A stretch of DNA of 8,341 nucleotides from Afipia sp. (GCA_020056155.1 JAGVII010000198.1:1-8341), one strand, 5' to 3'; shown: positions 1-5,623, counted from the first letter of the stretch. Notes: generated by a model from the sequence alone, not told the origin. Program-made: numbers and translations.

Positions 1-679
1 AGTAGAACGCCGAAATGTTACCCTCGCGAACGAAGCGATAGGCGGTCTCGCCACTTTCGCCATTTCGGAGGTAGAGCGTCAGGCGAGTTCCGTGATCATC
101 GTCATACATCAACATAGCGGCGACGCCGTTGGTTGCTGCAGGCAGCACACGACCGCCCATCAAGCGGAAACCAAATCCGGTCAGGTCTGGCGTCTTGATG
201 GGCTGACCCAGCCGGTTGGACAGCCATTGAACCAGATGATCCTGTTCGGTCGCCTTCACCTCGACCGGATGGGCAGCATCAACAACGAAGGTTCGATAGG
301 CAGAGATGGCGTCACTGACCATCACGCCTTGAACACCGCTGCTGGCCGGCCATTCGGTCTTTGCGATCCAGCCGGTGGCGCCCCCTGCGACAAGCAAGAG
401 CACGGATGCAGCCATCAAGTTGAGTTGGCGAAGACGACCCTGCCGTCTGATGGCGCGAATGTTCGAGATGCGATGACGGGCCGGAATAGGTTCGGCGGCT
501 TTCGACGCCAATTGATCGCGCAAGGTCTCGCGCTGCGTCCGCCATGCGGATATCTGGGCGGCAACGTCCGGGTTTGACTTCAGATACGCTTCGACCTTCT
601 CAAGGCGATCCTGCGGCAGACGCCGGTCGACGTAGGCGTGCAGATCGTCCTCGCCGATTGGGCTCTCGTGGTTGGTCAT
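1..679 (-). CDS. Membrane anti-sigma factor, partner of the adjacent ECF sigma factor (C-terminus cut by window edge)
   Basis: I translated this frame directly from the ATG at 679-677. It stays open for 226 codons to position 1, so the C-terminus lies outside the window. The N-terminal cytoplasmic domain (about residues 1-80) begins with the LHAYVDRRLP motif typical of proteobacterial anti-sigma factors. It lacks the HxxxCxxC zinc motif of ZAS proteins. One transmembrane helix (about 87-105, LNLMAASVLLLVAGGATGWI) is followed by a periplasmic domain of at least 120 residues. The ATG overlaps the sigma stop codon (ATGA, 679-676), which indicates translational coupling and a cognate pair. The expected role is to hold the sigma factor at the inner membrane until a periplasmic signal releases it. 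The family assignment is strong; the signal sensed is not visible. Confidence 0.9.
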   Translation of the reverse strand, partial: MTNHESPIGEDDLHAYVDRRLPQDRLEKVEAYLKSNPDVAAQISAWRTQRETLRDQLASKAAEPIPARHRISNIRAIRRQGRLRQLNLMAASVLLLVAGGATGWIAKTEWPASSGVQGVMVSDAISAYRTFVVDAAHPVEVKATEQDHLVQWLSNRLGQPIKTPDLTGFGFRLMGGRVLPAATNGVAAMLMYDDDHGTRLTLYLRNGESGETAYRFVREGNISAFY

Positions 680-1185
680 TTTACCCTCCGCAACACGGCG
701 GTGCGGCCGGTTTCCATATATTCCCGCAGCTTCTCACGGCCACGGCTGAGGCGTGACATGACCGTGCCCACGGGCAGGCCGAGTACACGCGCGGCCTCAT
801 CGTAAGATAAATCCTCCACACCCACGAGCAGGATCACCGACTTTTGGTCCTCCGGCAACGTTTCCAGACCGGCGAGAATGTCGCGAACCGCCGTACTGCT
901 ATCGGGCGCGCCGTCCGACGTTGGCGGCTCGGTCACATCCTCCCAGGCAAAATGAATCCCGCGGCGGCGCTTTTGACGATAGGTGTTGATGAACTGGTTA
1001 CGCAGGATGGTGAGAAGCCATGCCTTCAGGTCGCCATCGTGATGCCGCAGATGCCATCGGCCAATCGCACGTTCGAGACAGTCCTGAACGAGATCGTCAG
1101 CGGCATCGTGCTGCCGCACCAGCGCGAACGCATACCGGCGCAGTGCGGGAATGTGCTGTTCCAGAAAAACCGCGGTTTCGTCCAA
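676..1185 (-). CDS. ECF (group IV) RNA polymerase sigma factor
   Basis: This 169-residue protein has the size and two-domain plan of an ECF sigma factor. Region 2 spans about residues 8-75 (LRRYAFALVRQHDAADDLVQ, then WLLTILRNQFINTYR), and region 4 spans about 100-160 with the helix-turn-helix LSYDEAARVLGLPVGTVMSR. There is no sigma region 1 or 3. The start is TTG at 1185-1183, preceded by GAGAGG at a 7-nt spacing; no in-frame ATG gives a full region 2. The stop overlaps the anti-sigma start by 4 bp. The gene lies 66 bp downstream of the SnoaL-like gene in the same direction and probably shares its promoter at 1707-1731, so the pair is likely autoregulated. It resembles the second sigma factor at 5854-6381, especially in PVGTVMSRLSR of region 4.2. 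Confidence 0.93.
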   Translation of the reverse strand: MDETAVFLEQHIPALRRYAFALVRQHDAADDLVQDCLERAIGRWHLRHHDGDLKAWLLTILRNQFINTYRQKRRRGIHFAWEDVTEPPTSDGAPDSSTAVRDILAGLETLPEDQKSVILLVGVEDLSYDEAARVLGLPVGTVMSRLSRGREKLREYMETGRTAVLRRVK

Positions 1186-1213
1186 GACAAAGCCTCTCGC
1201 CCGTCTTCTCCAG

Positions 1214-1236
1214 CCGGGATGAGGCGTTCATCCCAG
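1214..1236 (-). other. Hairpin between the SnoaL-like and sigma genes
   Basis: On the minus-strand transcript, GGGATGA, a 5-nt loop ACGCC and TCATCCC form a perfect 7-bp stem. A G-U and a C-G pair extend it to 9 bp. It lies in the 66-bp gap between the SnoaL-like stop codon and the sigma start codon. No U-tract follows, so it is not a classical intrinsic terminator. A partial attenuator or an mRNA processing and stabilising stem is possible, which would make the first gene more abundant than the sigma factor. Confidence 0.5.
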
Positions 1237-1251
1237 CCAGAGTTATGAAGC

Positions 1252-1671
1252 TTAAAAAGTTGCGTTCGGATCGACCTGCCAGATTTCGTCGCCCAGCTTG
1301 CCGTCACGATAGACCATCACATAGCGAACCTTGACGGTATTCTTGCCGGCGAACGCCACATTCGCAGTAACCGTGGACCCCTTCGGGTTTGCAGATTCGG
1401 CAATCGCCGCGACCGTGGCTTTTTGATCGCCCTGGGCCTTGGTGAATTTGCCCCAGACTTCCTTGAGCTTGTCGGCGCCGGTGTATTGGCCGTCCAGCGG
1501 ACCGCCAACCCAATGCAAGGTTGCCCCATCGGCATAGGATGACGTAACGGCGGCAACGTCGCCCTTGGCAATGGCGTCGATACGGGCCTTGGCCATATCC
1601 TCGGCCGGGCCAGCAAAAGCAGCACCCGTCAGCAGCGTAAGTGCGACGGTCGAAAGCAGGAAAGTCTTCAC
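1252..1671 (-). CDS. Exported SnoaL/NTF2-fold protein of unknown function
   Basis: The protein has 139 residues. It starts with a Sec signal peptide (MKTFLLSTVALTLLTGAAFA, cut before GPAED), and the mature part of about 119 residues has the length and pattern of SnoaL/NTF2-like (ketosteroid-isomerase-fold) proteins. These features include AKARIDAIAKGDVAAVTSSYADGATLHWVGG, then YTGADKLKEVWGKF, and the terminal strands VRYVMVYRDGKLGDEIWQVD. The start is GTG at 1671-1669, because AAGGAG lies 6 nt upstream and the signal peptide begins exactly there. The longer in-frame reading that starts at 1890 adds no credible sequence and runs through the promoter region. It is the first gene after a GGAAT-N16-CGTC promoter and is probably co-transcribed with the ECF sigma and anti-sigma genes. 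SnoaL-fold proteins can be enzymes or binding proteins; no substrate can be inferred. It is likely periplasmic. Confidence 0.88.
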   Translation of the reverse strand: MKTFLLSTVALTLLTGAAFAGPAEDMAKARIDAIAKGDVAAVTSSYADGATLHWVGGPLDGQYTGADKLKEVWGKFTKAQGDQKATVAAIAESANPKGSTVTANVAFAGKNTVKVRYVMVYRDGKLGDEIWQVDPNATF

Positions 1672-1706
1672 GGCGATCTCCTTGTGAATGGTGTCAGCCT
1701 GCAGAA

Positions 1707-1731
1707 GACGCTGGTTCGACGACTTTATTCC
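1707..1731 (-). promoter_or_regulatory. ECF-type promoter for the SnoaL-like/sigma/anti-sigma operon
   Basis: On the minus strand, GGAAT (1731-1727) is followed after 16 nt by CGTC (1710-1707). This fits the GGAAC/T-N16-17-CGTC/T plan of alphaproteobacterial ECF promoters. The predicted transcript would begin near 1700, about 30 nt before the GTG start. The -35 side reads GGAATAAA, identical over 8 bases to the promoter of the molybdoenzyme gene at 7191. It implies autoregulation by the ECF factor encoded downstream. Confidence 0.65.
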
Positions 1732-1750
1732 GATGCCCACCTTGTTTTCT

Positions 1751-1766
1751 GTCACGCTATCGTGAC
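1751..1766. promoter_or_regulatory. Palindrome centred between two divergent ECF promoters (candidate operator)
   Basis: GTCACGCTATCGTGAC has perfect 6-bp arms around a 4-bp centre. Exactly 19 nt separate it from the -35 element of the leftward promoter (1727-1731) and 19 nt from that of the rightward promoter (1786-1790). The dyad axis (1758.5) is therefore also the axis of the promoter pair. This is the place where a dimeric regulator acting on both promoters would bind. I do not recognise a named regulator's consensus in it. Confidence 0.6.
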
Positions 1767-1785
1767 GCGCATTCTCGGATACCAC

Positions 1786-1810
1786 GGAATTTTCTCGTCT
1801 GCAGGGCGTC
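1786..1810 (+). promoter_or_regulatory. ECF-type promoter for the DUF305/beta-propeller operon
   Basis: GGAAT (1786-1790), a 16-nt spacer and CGTC (1807-1810) match in sequence and spacing the oppositely directed promoter at 1731-1707. The predicted start near 1817 leaves a leader of about 20 nt containing AGGAG (1830-1834) before the ATG at 1838. The A-rich stretch after GGAAT in the other two promoters is TTT here, so the match rests on the core elements and the spacing. Confidence 0.6.
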
Positions 1811-1837
1811 CCCGCATGACCTGTAAGCGAGGAGCAC

Positions 1838-2257
1838 ATGTCAAAATACATCATGACCACGGCACTTGGTGCCGCTCTCATCGTCGGCACCGCTGTCTTT
1901 GCTCATGATGGGCAGATGCATCATTTGCCGACGAGTTCCACCACCGACAATTCGTTCGACGCCCAGATGGGTCGCGCCATGGAGCTCATGAATCGCGACA
2001 TGATGGTTGCGCCTTCGGGCGATCCTGATCGTGACTTCGCGGCGATGATGATTCCGCATCATCAGGGTGCTGTCGATATGGCGCGCATCCAGTTGCAATT
2101 CGGGAAGGATCCGGTGCTGCGGCGTCTGGCACAGGGCATCATCGTCGAGCAATTGCAGGAGATAGACGTCATGAAACGCGCGTTGACGCAGCTCCCGGCC
2201 CACTTATCGCAGCCAACCGAACCGGCAACATTCAATCTCAACCACAAGGATTTTTGA
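1838..2257 (+). CDS. Exported DUF305-family protein (CopM-like, possible copper binding)
   Basis: The protein has 139 residues. A signal peptide (about 1-22, ending VGTAVFA) is followed by the mature N-terminus HDGQMHH. The core is typical of DUF305: a Met-rich helix (MGRAMELMNRDMM), then FAAMMIPHHQGAVDMARIQL with the paired histidines, then LAQGIIVEQLQEIDVMKRAL. DUF305 proteins are small four-helix periplasmic proteins; the characterised cyanobacterial member CopM binds copper. The His and Met content here would allow this but does not prove it. The start is the ATG at 1838, with AGGAG 4 nt upstream. Only 1 bp separates its stop from the beta-propeller gene, so the two are translated together. 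Expression is probably driven by the ECF promoter at 1786-1810. Confidence 0.92.
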   Translation: MSKYIMTTALGAALIVGTAVFAHDGQMHHLPTSSTTDNSFDAQMGRAMELMNRDMMVAPSGDPDRDFAAMMIPHHQGAVDMARIQLQFGKDPVLRRLAQGIIVEQLQEIDVMKRALTQLPAHLSQPTEPATFNLNHKDF

Positions 2258-2258
2258 C

Positions 2259-3692
2259 ATGAAAGCCCAACTATCGATTTGTGTGCTGCTTGCGACGACA
2301 CTGTCGGCGACGGCTGGCCAAGCGCCCGGCGCAGCGGAAAAGCCTGACATTGCCATTAATTCGCGTGATCGCTTTTACACATCGGACCAATTCTCGAACA
2401 CCGTCTCGGTGATTGATCCCATGAGCAATAAGCTGCTCGGTGTCATCAAGCTCGGCGATCCAGCGCCCGGCAATCTCAGTCCGCTTTATAAAGGCCAGTT
2501 GCTGGTTCACGGCATGGGGTTTTCGCCCGACCACAAAACCCTCGCAGTAATTTCGATTGGCTCCAATTCCGTCAGTTTCATCGACACCGCGACCAATACT
2601 GTGAAACACGTCACCTATGTTGGACGCTCGCCGCACGAGGCGTTCTTCACGCCCGATGCCAAGGAAATCTGGGTCGCGGTGCGCGGCGAAAACTACATCG
2701 CTGTACTCGATGGCAAAACCTACAAGGAAACGCGCCGGATTGAAGTTCCGAACGGTCCCGGCATGACGATTTTCTCGCCCGACGGCAAATACGGCTACAT
2801 CTGTTCGAGCTTCAGTCCGGAGACGGTCGTTGTCGCCACCGACAGCCACAAAATTGTTGGCCGCGTCAAACAGGAAAGCCCATTCTGTCCGGATGTCGCA
2901 GCAACCCCGGATGGCAAGCAGGTCTGGCTCACGTTGAAGGACGTCGGCAAAACCATGGTTTTCAATGCAAAGCCGCCATTCGATGTCATCAAAACGATCG
3001 ATACCGGTCCGATCACCAACCATGTCAATATTGTCCGTAACCGCAACGGCCAATTCGCCTATGTGACTGTCGGCGGACTCAATTCGGTCAAGGTATTTCG
3101 GACCGATACGTTCGAGCAAGTAGCCATGATAGAAACCGGCGCGCTTCCGCACGGCATCTGGCCGTCCGGTGACGGCACGCGGGTCTATGTCGGACTCGAA
3201 AACGCCGACGCGGCGGCAGCGATCGACACGATCGAGAACAAGCTGATCGCGACTATCCCGCTCGGACAAGCGCCACAGGGCGTTGCCTATGTACCCAACG
3301 CGGTGCCATCAGGCGACGGCATTGCCAATTTACAGCCCCTCGCGGCAGCATCCGAATCCGCGCAGCTTAAGCTCGCTGCACCCGGCGGAAAAACTGCGAC
3401 GCAAGTAACGTTGTTCAATCAGGGGCTGGTGCAAGTCGTACAAGCTGCGGTGACCGGGCTTGAACCGAAGAAGGCATACACGTTGGCGTTATCAAGCAGC
3501 GCTAATGGCGAAGGCCCGCTTCAGCCTTTGGCCGCATTCATGACCAATCCAGCCGGCGCCGCCATCGTCAACACAGTGGGACCCATTCGCCAATTGATCG
3601 AGGCAAAGCAGGATGACGCTCGGCGTTACCTGGTAATTGCGGCAGGATCGGCGAGCGACCTCAGCGCTGCTGTACAAGTTCAAATGCCTTGA
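2259..3692 (+). CDS. Exported YVTN-family (YncE-like) beta-propeller protein
   Basis: The protein has 477 residues. A signal peptide (about 1-19, ending TLSATAG) precedes about 310 residues of YVTN repeats with recurring strand patterns: FSNTVSVIDPMSNKLLGVIKLG, GSNSVSFIDTATNTVKHVTYVG, GENYIAVLDGKTYKETRRIEVP, GLNSVKVFRTDTFEQVAMIETG and DAAAAIDTIENKLIATIPLG. The number and spacing fit a seven-bladed propeller. A C-terminal extension of about 130 residues (from about 347, after YVPNAV) is Ala/Gly-rich, looks like a beta-sandwich and is not part of the propeller; I do not recognise it. The start is the ATG at 2259, 1 bp after the DUF305 stop, with AAGGA at 2246-2250. Related propellers are periplasmic binding or scaffolding proteins. 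Co-expression with DUF305 suggests they act together in the periplasm, but no catalytic residues can be named. Confidence 0.9.
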   Translation: MKAQLSICVLLATTLSATAGQAPGAAEKPDIAINSRDRFYTSDQFSNTVSVIDPMSNKLLGVIKLGDPAPGNLSPLYKGQLLVHGMGFSPDHKTLAVISIGSNSVSFIDTATNTVKHVTYVGRSPHEAFFTPDAKEIWVAVRGENYIAVLDGKTYKETRRIEVPNGPGMTIFSPDGKYGYICSSFSPETVVVATDSHKIVGRVKQESPFCPDVAATPDGKQVWLTLKDVGKTMVFNAKPPFDVIKTIDTGPITNHVNIVRNRNGQFAYVTVGGLNSVKVFRTDTFEQVAMIETGALPHGIWPSGDGTRVYVGLENADAAAAIDTIENKLIATIPLGQAPQGVAYVPNAVPSGDGIANLQPLAAASESAQLKLAAPGGKTATQVTLFNQGLVQVVQAAVTGLEPKKAYTLALSSSANGEGPLQPLAAFMTNPAGAAIVNTVGPIRQLIEAKQDDARRYLVIAAGSASDLSAAVQVQMP

Positions 3693-3714
3693 AATCTTCG
3701 GCGCTCTTTCATTC

Positions 3715-3749
3715 CATGGTCGTGCTGCTAGAAACGCGGCACGACCATG
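3715..3749 (+). terminator. Long hairpin after the beta-propeller gene, without U-tract
   Basis: CATGGTCGTGC (3715-3725) pairs perfectly with GCACGACCATG (3739-3749). A G-T and two G-C pairs lengthen the stem to about 14 bp around a 7-nt loop (TAGAAAC). It begins 22 nt after the stop codon at 3690-3692. No T-run follows, so it is a candidate transcript-end or 3'-stabilising stem rather than a canonical intrinsic terminator. Confidence 0.5.
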
Positions 3750-3828
3750 ACAGGTCGGACTCATTGATCGTAGCTGTCGATTGGAAGCACACGAACAATG
3801 AATTGGATCAATGGATTGGCTCTGCTTA

Positions 3829-3846
3829 CGTTCATTATAACGAACG
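3829..3846. promoter_or_regulatory. Near-perfect palindrome upstream of the membrane-protein gene
   Basis: CGTTCATTATAACGAACG is an 18-bp palindrome with one mismatched pair. It lies 51 bp before the ATG at 3897. It contains TATAAC (3836-3841), a possible -10 element, with TTGGCT (3816-3821) upstream at a poor 14-nt spacing. It could be an operator over a promoter. Apart from the hairpin at 3715-3749, I see nothing else in the 200-bp gap 3693-3896. Confidence 0.35.
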
Positions 3847-3896
3847 GTGGAAGGCGACATGCCCCATCGAAGCTGTGAACGATAAGGAGCCAGATG

Positions 3897-4376
3897 ATGG
3901 CACAAGTAGCGTTACAAGCACCCAAAGGTGCGTTTCAAGCGAATTCCCTTCCAGTCGCGCGGCGATCAACGTCGGTTGCCAGGATCCCGCTAACCCAGCC
4001 GCTTCTGAAGCAATCGACCGCTGTTCATCCAGCTGCAATCTGGATTTCAATCGGAGCTTTTGCCTGGTTCGTGATAGCAGCCTGGATTGGCTTTGCTGGA
4101 GACCGCGAAGCCGCTGTCTCGATCGTCATGGTTGGATTCATCAATGTGATGCTCATCGGCCTGCTGGCAGGAGGCGGATGGTATTCTCGCAACATGACGC
4201 CGGAACGATCTATGACGCGGTCGTTTGGCGCCTTTGTCAGAGGTCCGGTTGATACGGCAACCGGCAGGATCACCGGCCGTGAAGCTCTGCTGCAGATCGC
4301 TGCGTTGCCCGTGATTCTTTCGATGGGTGGAACCATTATCGTGATGCTCGCTGTGTGGTGCGGAGTCGGCGGATAG
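3897..4376 (+). CDS. Small inner-membrane protein of unknown function, three predicted helices
   Basis: The protein has 159 residues from the ATG at 3897, which stands 7 nt after AAGGAG (3884-3889). The ATG just upstream at 3894 would add one residue but has only a 4-nt spacing. An Arg/Gln/Ser-rich N-terminal tail of about 40 residues precedes three hydrophobic segments: AAIWISIGAFAWFVIAAWIGFA, AVSIVMVGFINVMLIGLLAGG and LLQIAALPVILSMGGTIIVMLAVW. A polar loop with WYSRNMTPERSMTRSF and RGPVDTATGRITGREA joins the second and third segments. I recognise no family. Clear ribosome binding site, membrane topology and a good terminator downstream support a real gene. The spacing from neighbours and its own candidate promoter palindrome suggest it is transcribed alone. 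Confidence 0.82.
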   Translation: MAQVALQAPKGAFQANSLPVARRSTSVARIPLTQPLLKQSTAVHPAAIWISIGAFAWFVIAAWIGFAGDREAAVSIVMVGFINVMLIGLLAGGGWYSRNMTPERSMTRSFGAFVRGPVDTATGRITGREALLQIAALPVILSMGGTIIVMLAVWCGVGG

Positions 4377-4471
4377 AGAAGCGTCTGTCGAGCGATCGTA
4401 GTTACGCCCACAGGCATGCAATGTCAGCCAAGCGAAGTCCGTGGATTCCTTATCATGCTGGAATGAAACGA

Positions 4472-4493
4472 AGGCCGCCTGTAAAGGCGGCCT
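4472..4493. terminator. Strong hairpin terminator, probably serving both strands
   Basis: AGGCCGCC (4472-4479), loop TGTAAA and GGCGGCCT (4486-4493) form a perfect, GC-rich 8-bp stem. It is followed by CCTTCTT on the plus strand and TCGTTTC on the minus strand. It lies 95 nt after the membrane-protein stop codon and 10 nt after the stop of the minus-strand mini-gene at 4504, so it can end transcripts from both sides. Confidence 0.7.
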
Positions 4494-4503
4494 CCTTCTT
4501 GAG

Positions 4504-4587
4504 TTACGGACACAATGGGCAAGCAGCGGCCACTGTACCGCCAAAGACAGCGAGAGCGAAAACTGCTGTCATCAACCGAACGATCAT
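4504..4587 (-). CDS. 27-residue exported mini-protein ending in CPLCP, divergent from the MerR regulator
   Basis: The reading frame runs ATG (4587-4585) to TAA (4506-4504). AAGGAG lies 6 nt before the ATG (4599-4594), an excellent ribosome binding site. The peptide starts MIVRLMTAVFALAVFGGTVA, like a short signal peptide or single membrane helix, and ends AACPLCP, a CxxC metal- or thiol-binding motif. A MerR-type promoter (4629-4659) points into it and a hairpin terminator (4493-4472) closes it 10 nt after the stop, so every element of a small transcription unit is present. It sits where MerR-family regulators usually have their target gene. Possible roles are a small periplasmic or membrane metal-binding peptide, or a relic or leader; I know no named homologue. 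The gene structure is well supported, the function is inference. Confidence 0.68.
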   Translation of the reverse strand: MIVRLMTAVFALAVFGGTVAAACPLCP

Positions 4588-4628
4588 TTTTTTCTCCTTG
4601 TCGAGCCACTAGGTTTTGACTCGATGTT

Positions 4629-4659
4629 ATCCTAGAACCTGTAGCAACTACAGATACAA
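4629..4659 (-). promoter_or_regulatory. MerR-type promoter and operator driving the CPLCP mini-gene
   Basis: Reading the minus strand, TTGTAT (4659-4654, -35) and TAGGAT (4634-4629, -10) are separated by 19 nt. This is the overlong spacer characteristic of promoters activated by MerR-family proteins through DNA distortion. Inside the spacer is the dyad CTGTAG-TTG-CTACAG (4653-4639), which resembles operators of heavy-metal regulators of the CadR/PbrR/ZntR type. The predicted start is about 35 nt before the mini-gene ATG. merR begins 15 bp from the -35 on the other side. Confidence 0.75.
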
Positions 4660-4673
4660 GGGGATTTTGAGGA

Positions 4674-5093
4674 ATGAGCAAAAAGTCTGCTGGACCGATG
4701 TTGATCGGTGGTCTCGCCGGAGAAACTGGCACCAACATTGAAACGATCCGCTACTACGAGCGCGAAGGGCTTATCGCTGTCCCACCCCGCACAAGAGGGG
4801 GGCATCGAGCTTATGAACAGCAGCACGTACAGCGGCTTTCATTCGTCCGGCGCAGCCGCGAGCTTGGCTTTTCTCTGAACGATATACGGAAATTGCTGCA
4901 GTTGGCGGACAGCGGCACGATGTGTACGACCGCTGCAAAAGAATTGACCGCGCGTCATCTGGACGATGTACGCGGGAAAATTGGGAGTCTCAAAAAGCTG
5001 GAAAAAGCGCTGGCGGCGTTGGCGAAAGCCTGCGCGCCGGGCGAGTCCGTTCCTTGTCCAATTTTGGAAGCGCTGTCGTCGCCCGCATCGTAA
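4674..5093 (+). CDS. MerR-family heavy-metal-responsive transcriptional regulator
   Basis: This 139-residue protein has the normal size for metal-sensing MerR proteins. The N-terminal winged helix-turn-helix (about residues 9-75) contains ETIRYYEREGLI, PPRTRGGHRAYEQQHVQRLSFVRRSRELGFSL and DIRKLL. A long dimerisation helix (about 86-119) leads to a C-terminal metal loop. Cysteines 84, 120 and 128 (TMCTT, KACAPGESVPCPIL) correspond in layout to the three Hg(II)-binding cysteines of Tn501 MerR (82, 117, 126), with the last pair one residue closer. The ATG at 4674 follows GGGGA at a 9-nt spacing. It is divergent from the CPLCP mini-gene, with the operator at 4639-4653 between them. No merT, merP, merA or efflux gene is present, so the metal is uncertain: mercury, or another soft metal such as cadmium or lead. 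Confidence 0.92.
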   Translation: MSKKSAGPMLIGGLAGETGTNIETIRYYEREGLIAVPPRTRGGHRAYEQQHVQRLSFVRRSRELGFSLNDIRKLLQLADSGTMCTTAAKELTARHLDDVRGKIGSLKKLEKALAALAKACAPGESVPCPILEALSSPAS

Positions 5094-5146
5094 GCTTGTG
5101 GGCCGGCGATTCAAAGCAATGTCCGGAAAGAAGCGGAATCAATTTG

Positions 5147-5623
5147 TTATTGCGTGCTCTGGTCGCTGGCCTCGGCAAGGAATTTCTCGAGTCTCTTGGC
5201 GGCTTCCTCCGGAACGGCGAGACCATGGCGAGGAGAGATCACCTTTGCGCCGTACTCGCTGGAATTATACGTCAGCCAGACCTTGTCCTGATCGTCTTGC
5301 CAGACCAACGCCTTCATCGGCAGGTCAATGGCGAGCGTGGCGCTCTTGGTCATCGGAGGCGTTCCAGCTTTTGGATTGCCGAAAACGATGACGGTTCGCG
5401 GACGCATTTCCAATCCGGCTTCCTTTGCCGCGGCGGCGTGGTCGATGCGACTGAAGATAACCCATCCTCCCGCAGCCTTCGCCTTGATGGCGGCTTCAAA
5501 CTTCTCGATAGTGTCTTTGACGGAGTATTTGCTTGGCTTTGTGATCAAACCATCGTCTGCGAAGGCGAACGTAGACGATATTGCTATCAGGCCTGCTGCG
5601 ATAACCATGCTTTTCGATATCAC
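5147..5623 (-). CDS. Exported DUF302-domain protein
   Basis: The protein has 158 residues from the GTG at 5623-5621. That start has AGGAGGG about 6 nt upstream and begins a clear signal peptide (MISKSMVIAAGLIAISSTFA, cut near FADDG). The longer in-frame reading starting at 5698 adds only low-complexity leader sequence. The mature part shows the DUF302 pattern: SVKDTIEKFEAAIKAKGGWVIF-like opening, RIDHAAAAKEAGLEMRPRTVIVFGNPKAGTPPM, then ALVWQDDQDKVWLTYN and a final helix. DUF302 proteins form a small alpha-beta fold of unknown biochemical role, often exported or near redox and metal genes. The gene converges with merR (53-bp gap, no clear terminator seen) and is divergent from the second ECF sigma gene. 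I saw no ECF-type promoter in front of it. Confidence 0.9.
   Translation of the reverse strand: MISKSMVIAAGLIAISSTFAFADDGLITKPSKYSVKDTIEKFEAAIKAKAAGGWVIFSRIDHAAAAKEAGLEMRPRTVIVFGNPKAGTPPMTKSATLAIDLPMKALVWQDDQDKVWLTYNSSEYGAKVISPRHGLAVPEEAAKRLEKFLAEASDQSTQ

Noticed and set aside
1672..1890. N-terminal extension of the SnoaL-like gene up to 1890
   Set aside because: It would overlap the divergent DUF305 start and both promoters, lacks a credible signal peptide at its start, and the GTG at 1671 has a perfect AAGGAG and begins a signal peptide.
2271..3269. 332-codon open frame on the minus strand
   Set aside because: It lies fully antisense to the beta-propeller gene, has no recognisable domain, an Arg/Asp-rich composition typical of a shadow frame and no supporting ribosome site.
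3689..4252. 187-codon plus-strand frame overlapping the membrane-protein gene
   Set aside because: It covers the hairpin, the palindrome and another frame of the membrane protein; composition is not protein-like and no domain is seen.
4674..5093. A mercury-resistance (mer) operon
   Set aside because: Only the regulator resembles mer; no merT, merP, merA or merB is in the window, so the operon is not supported.
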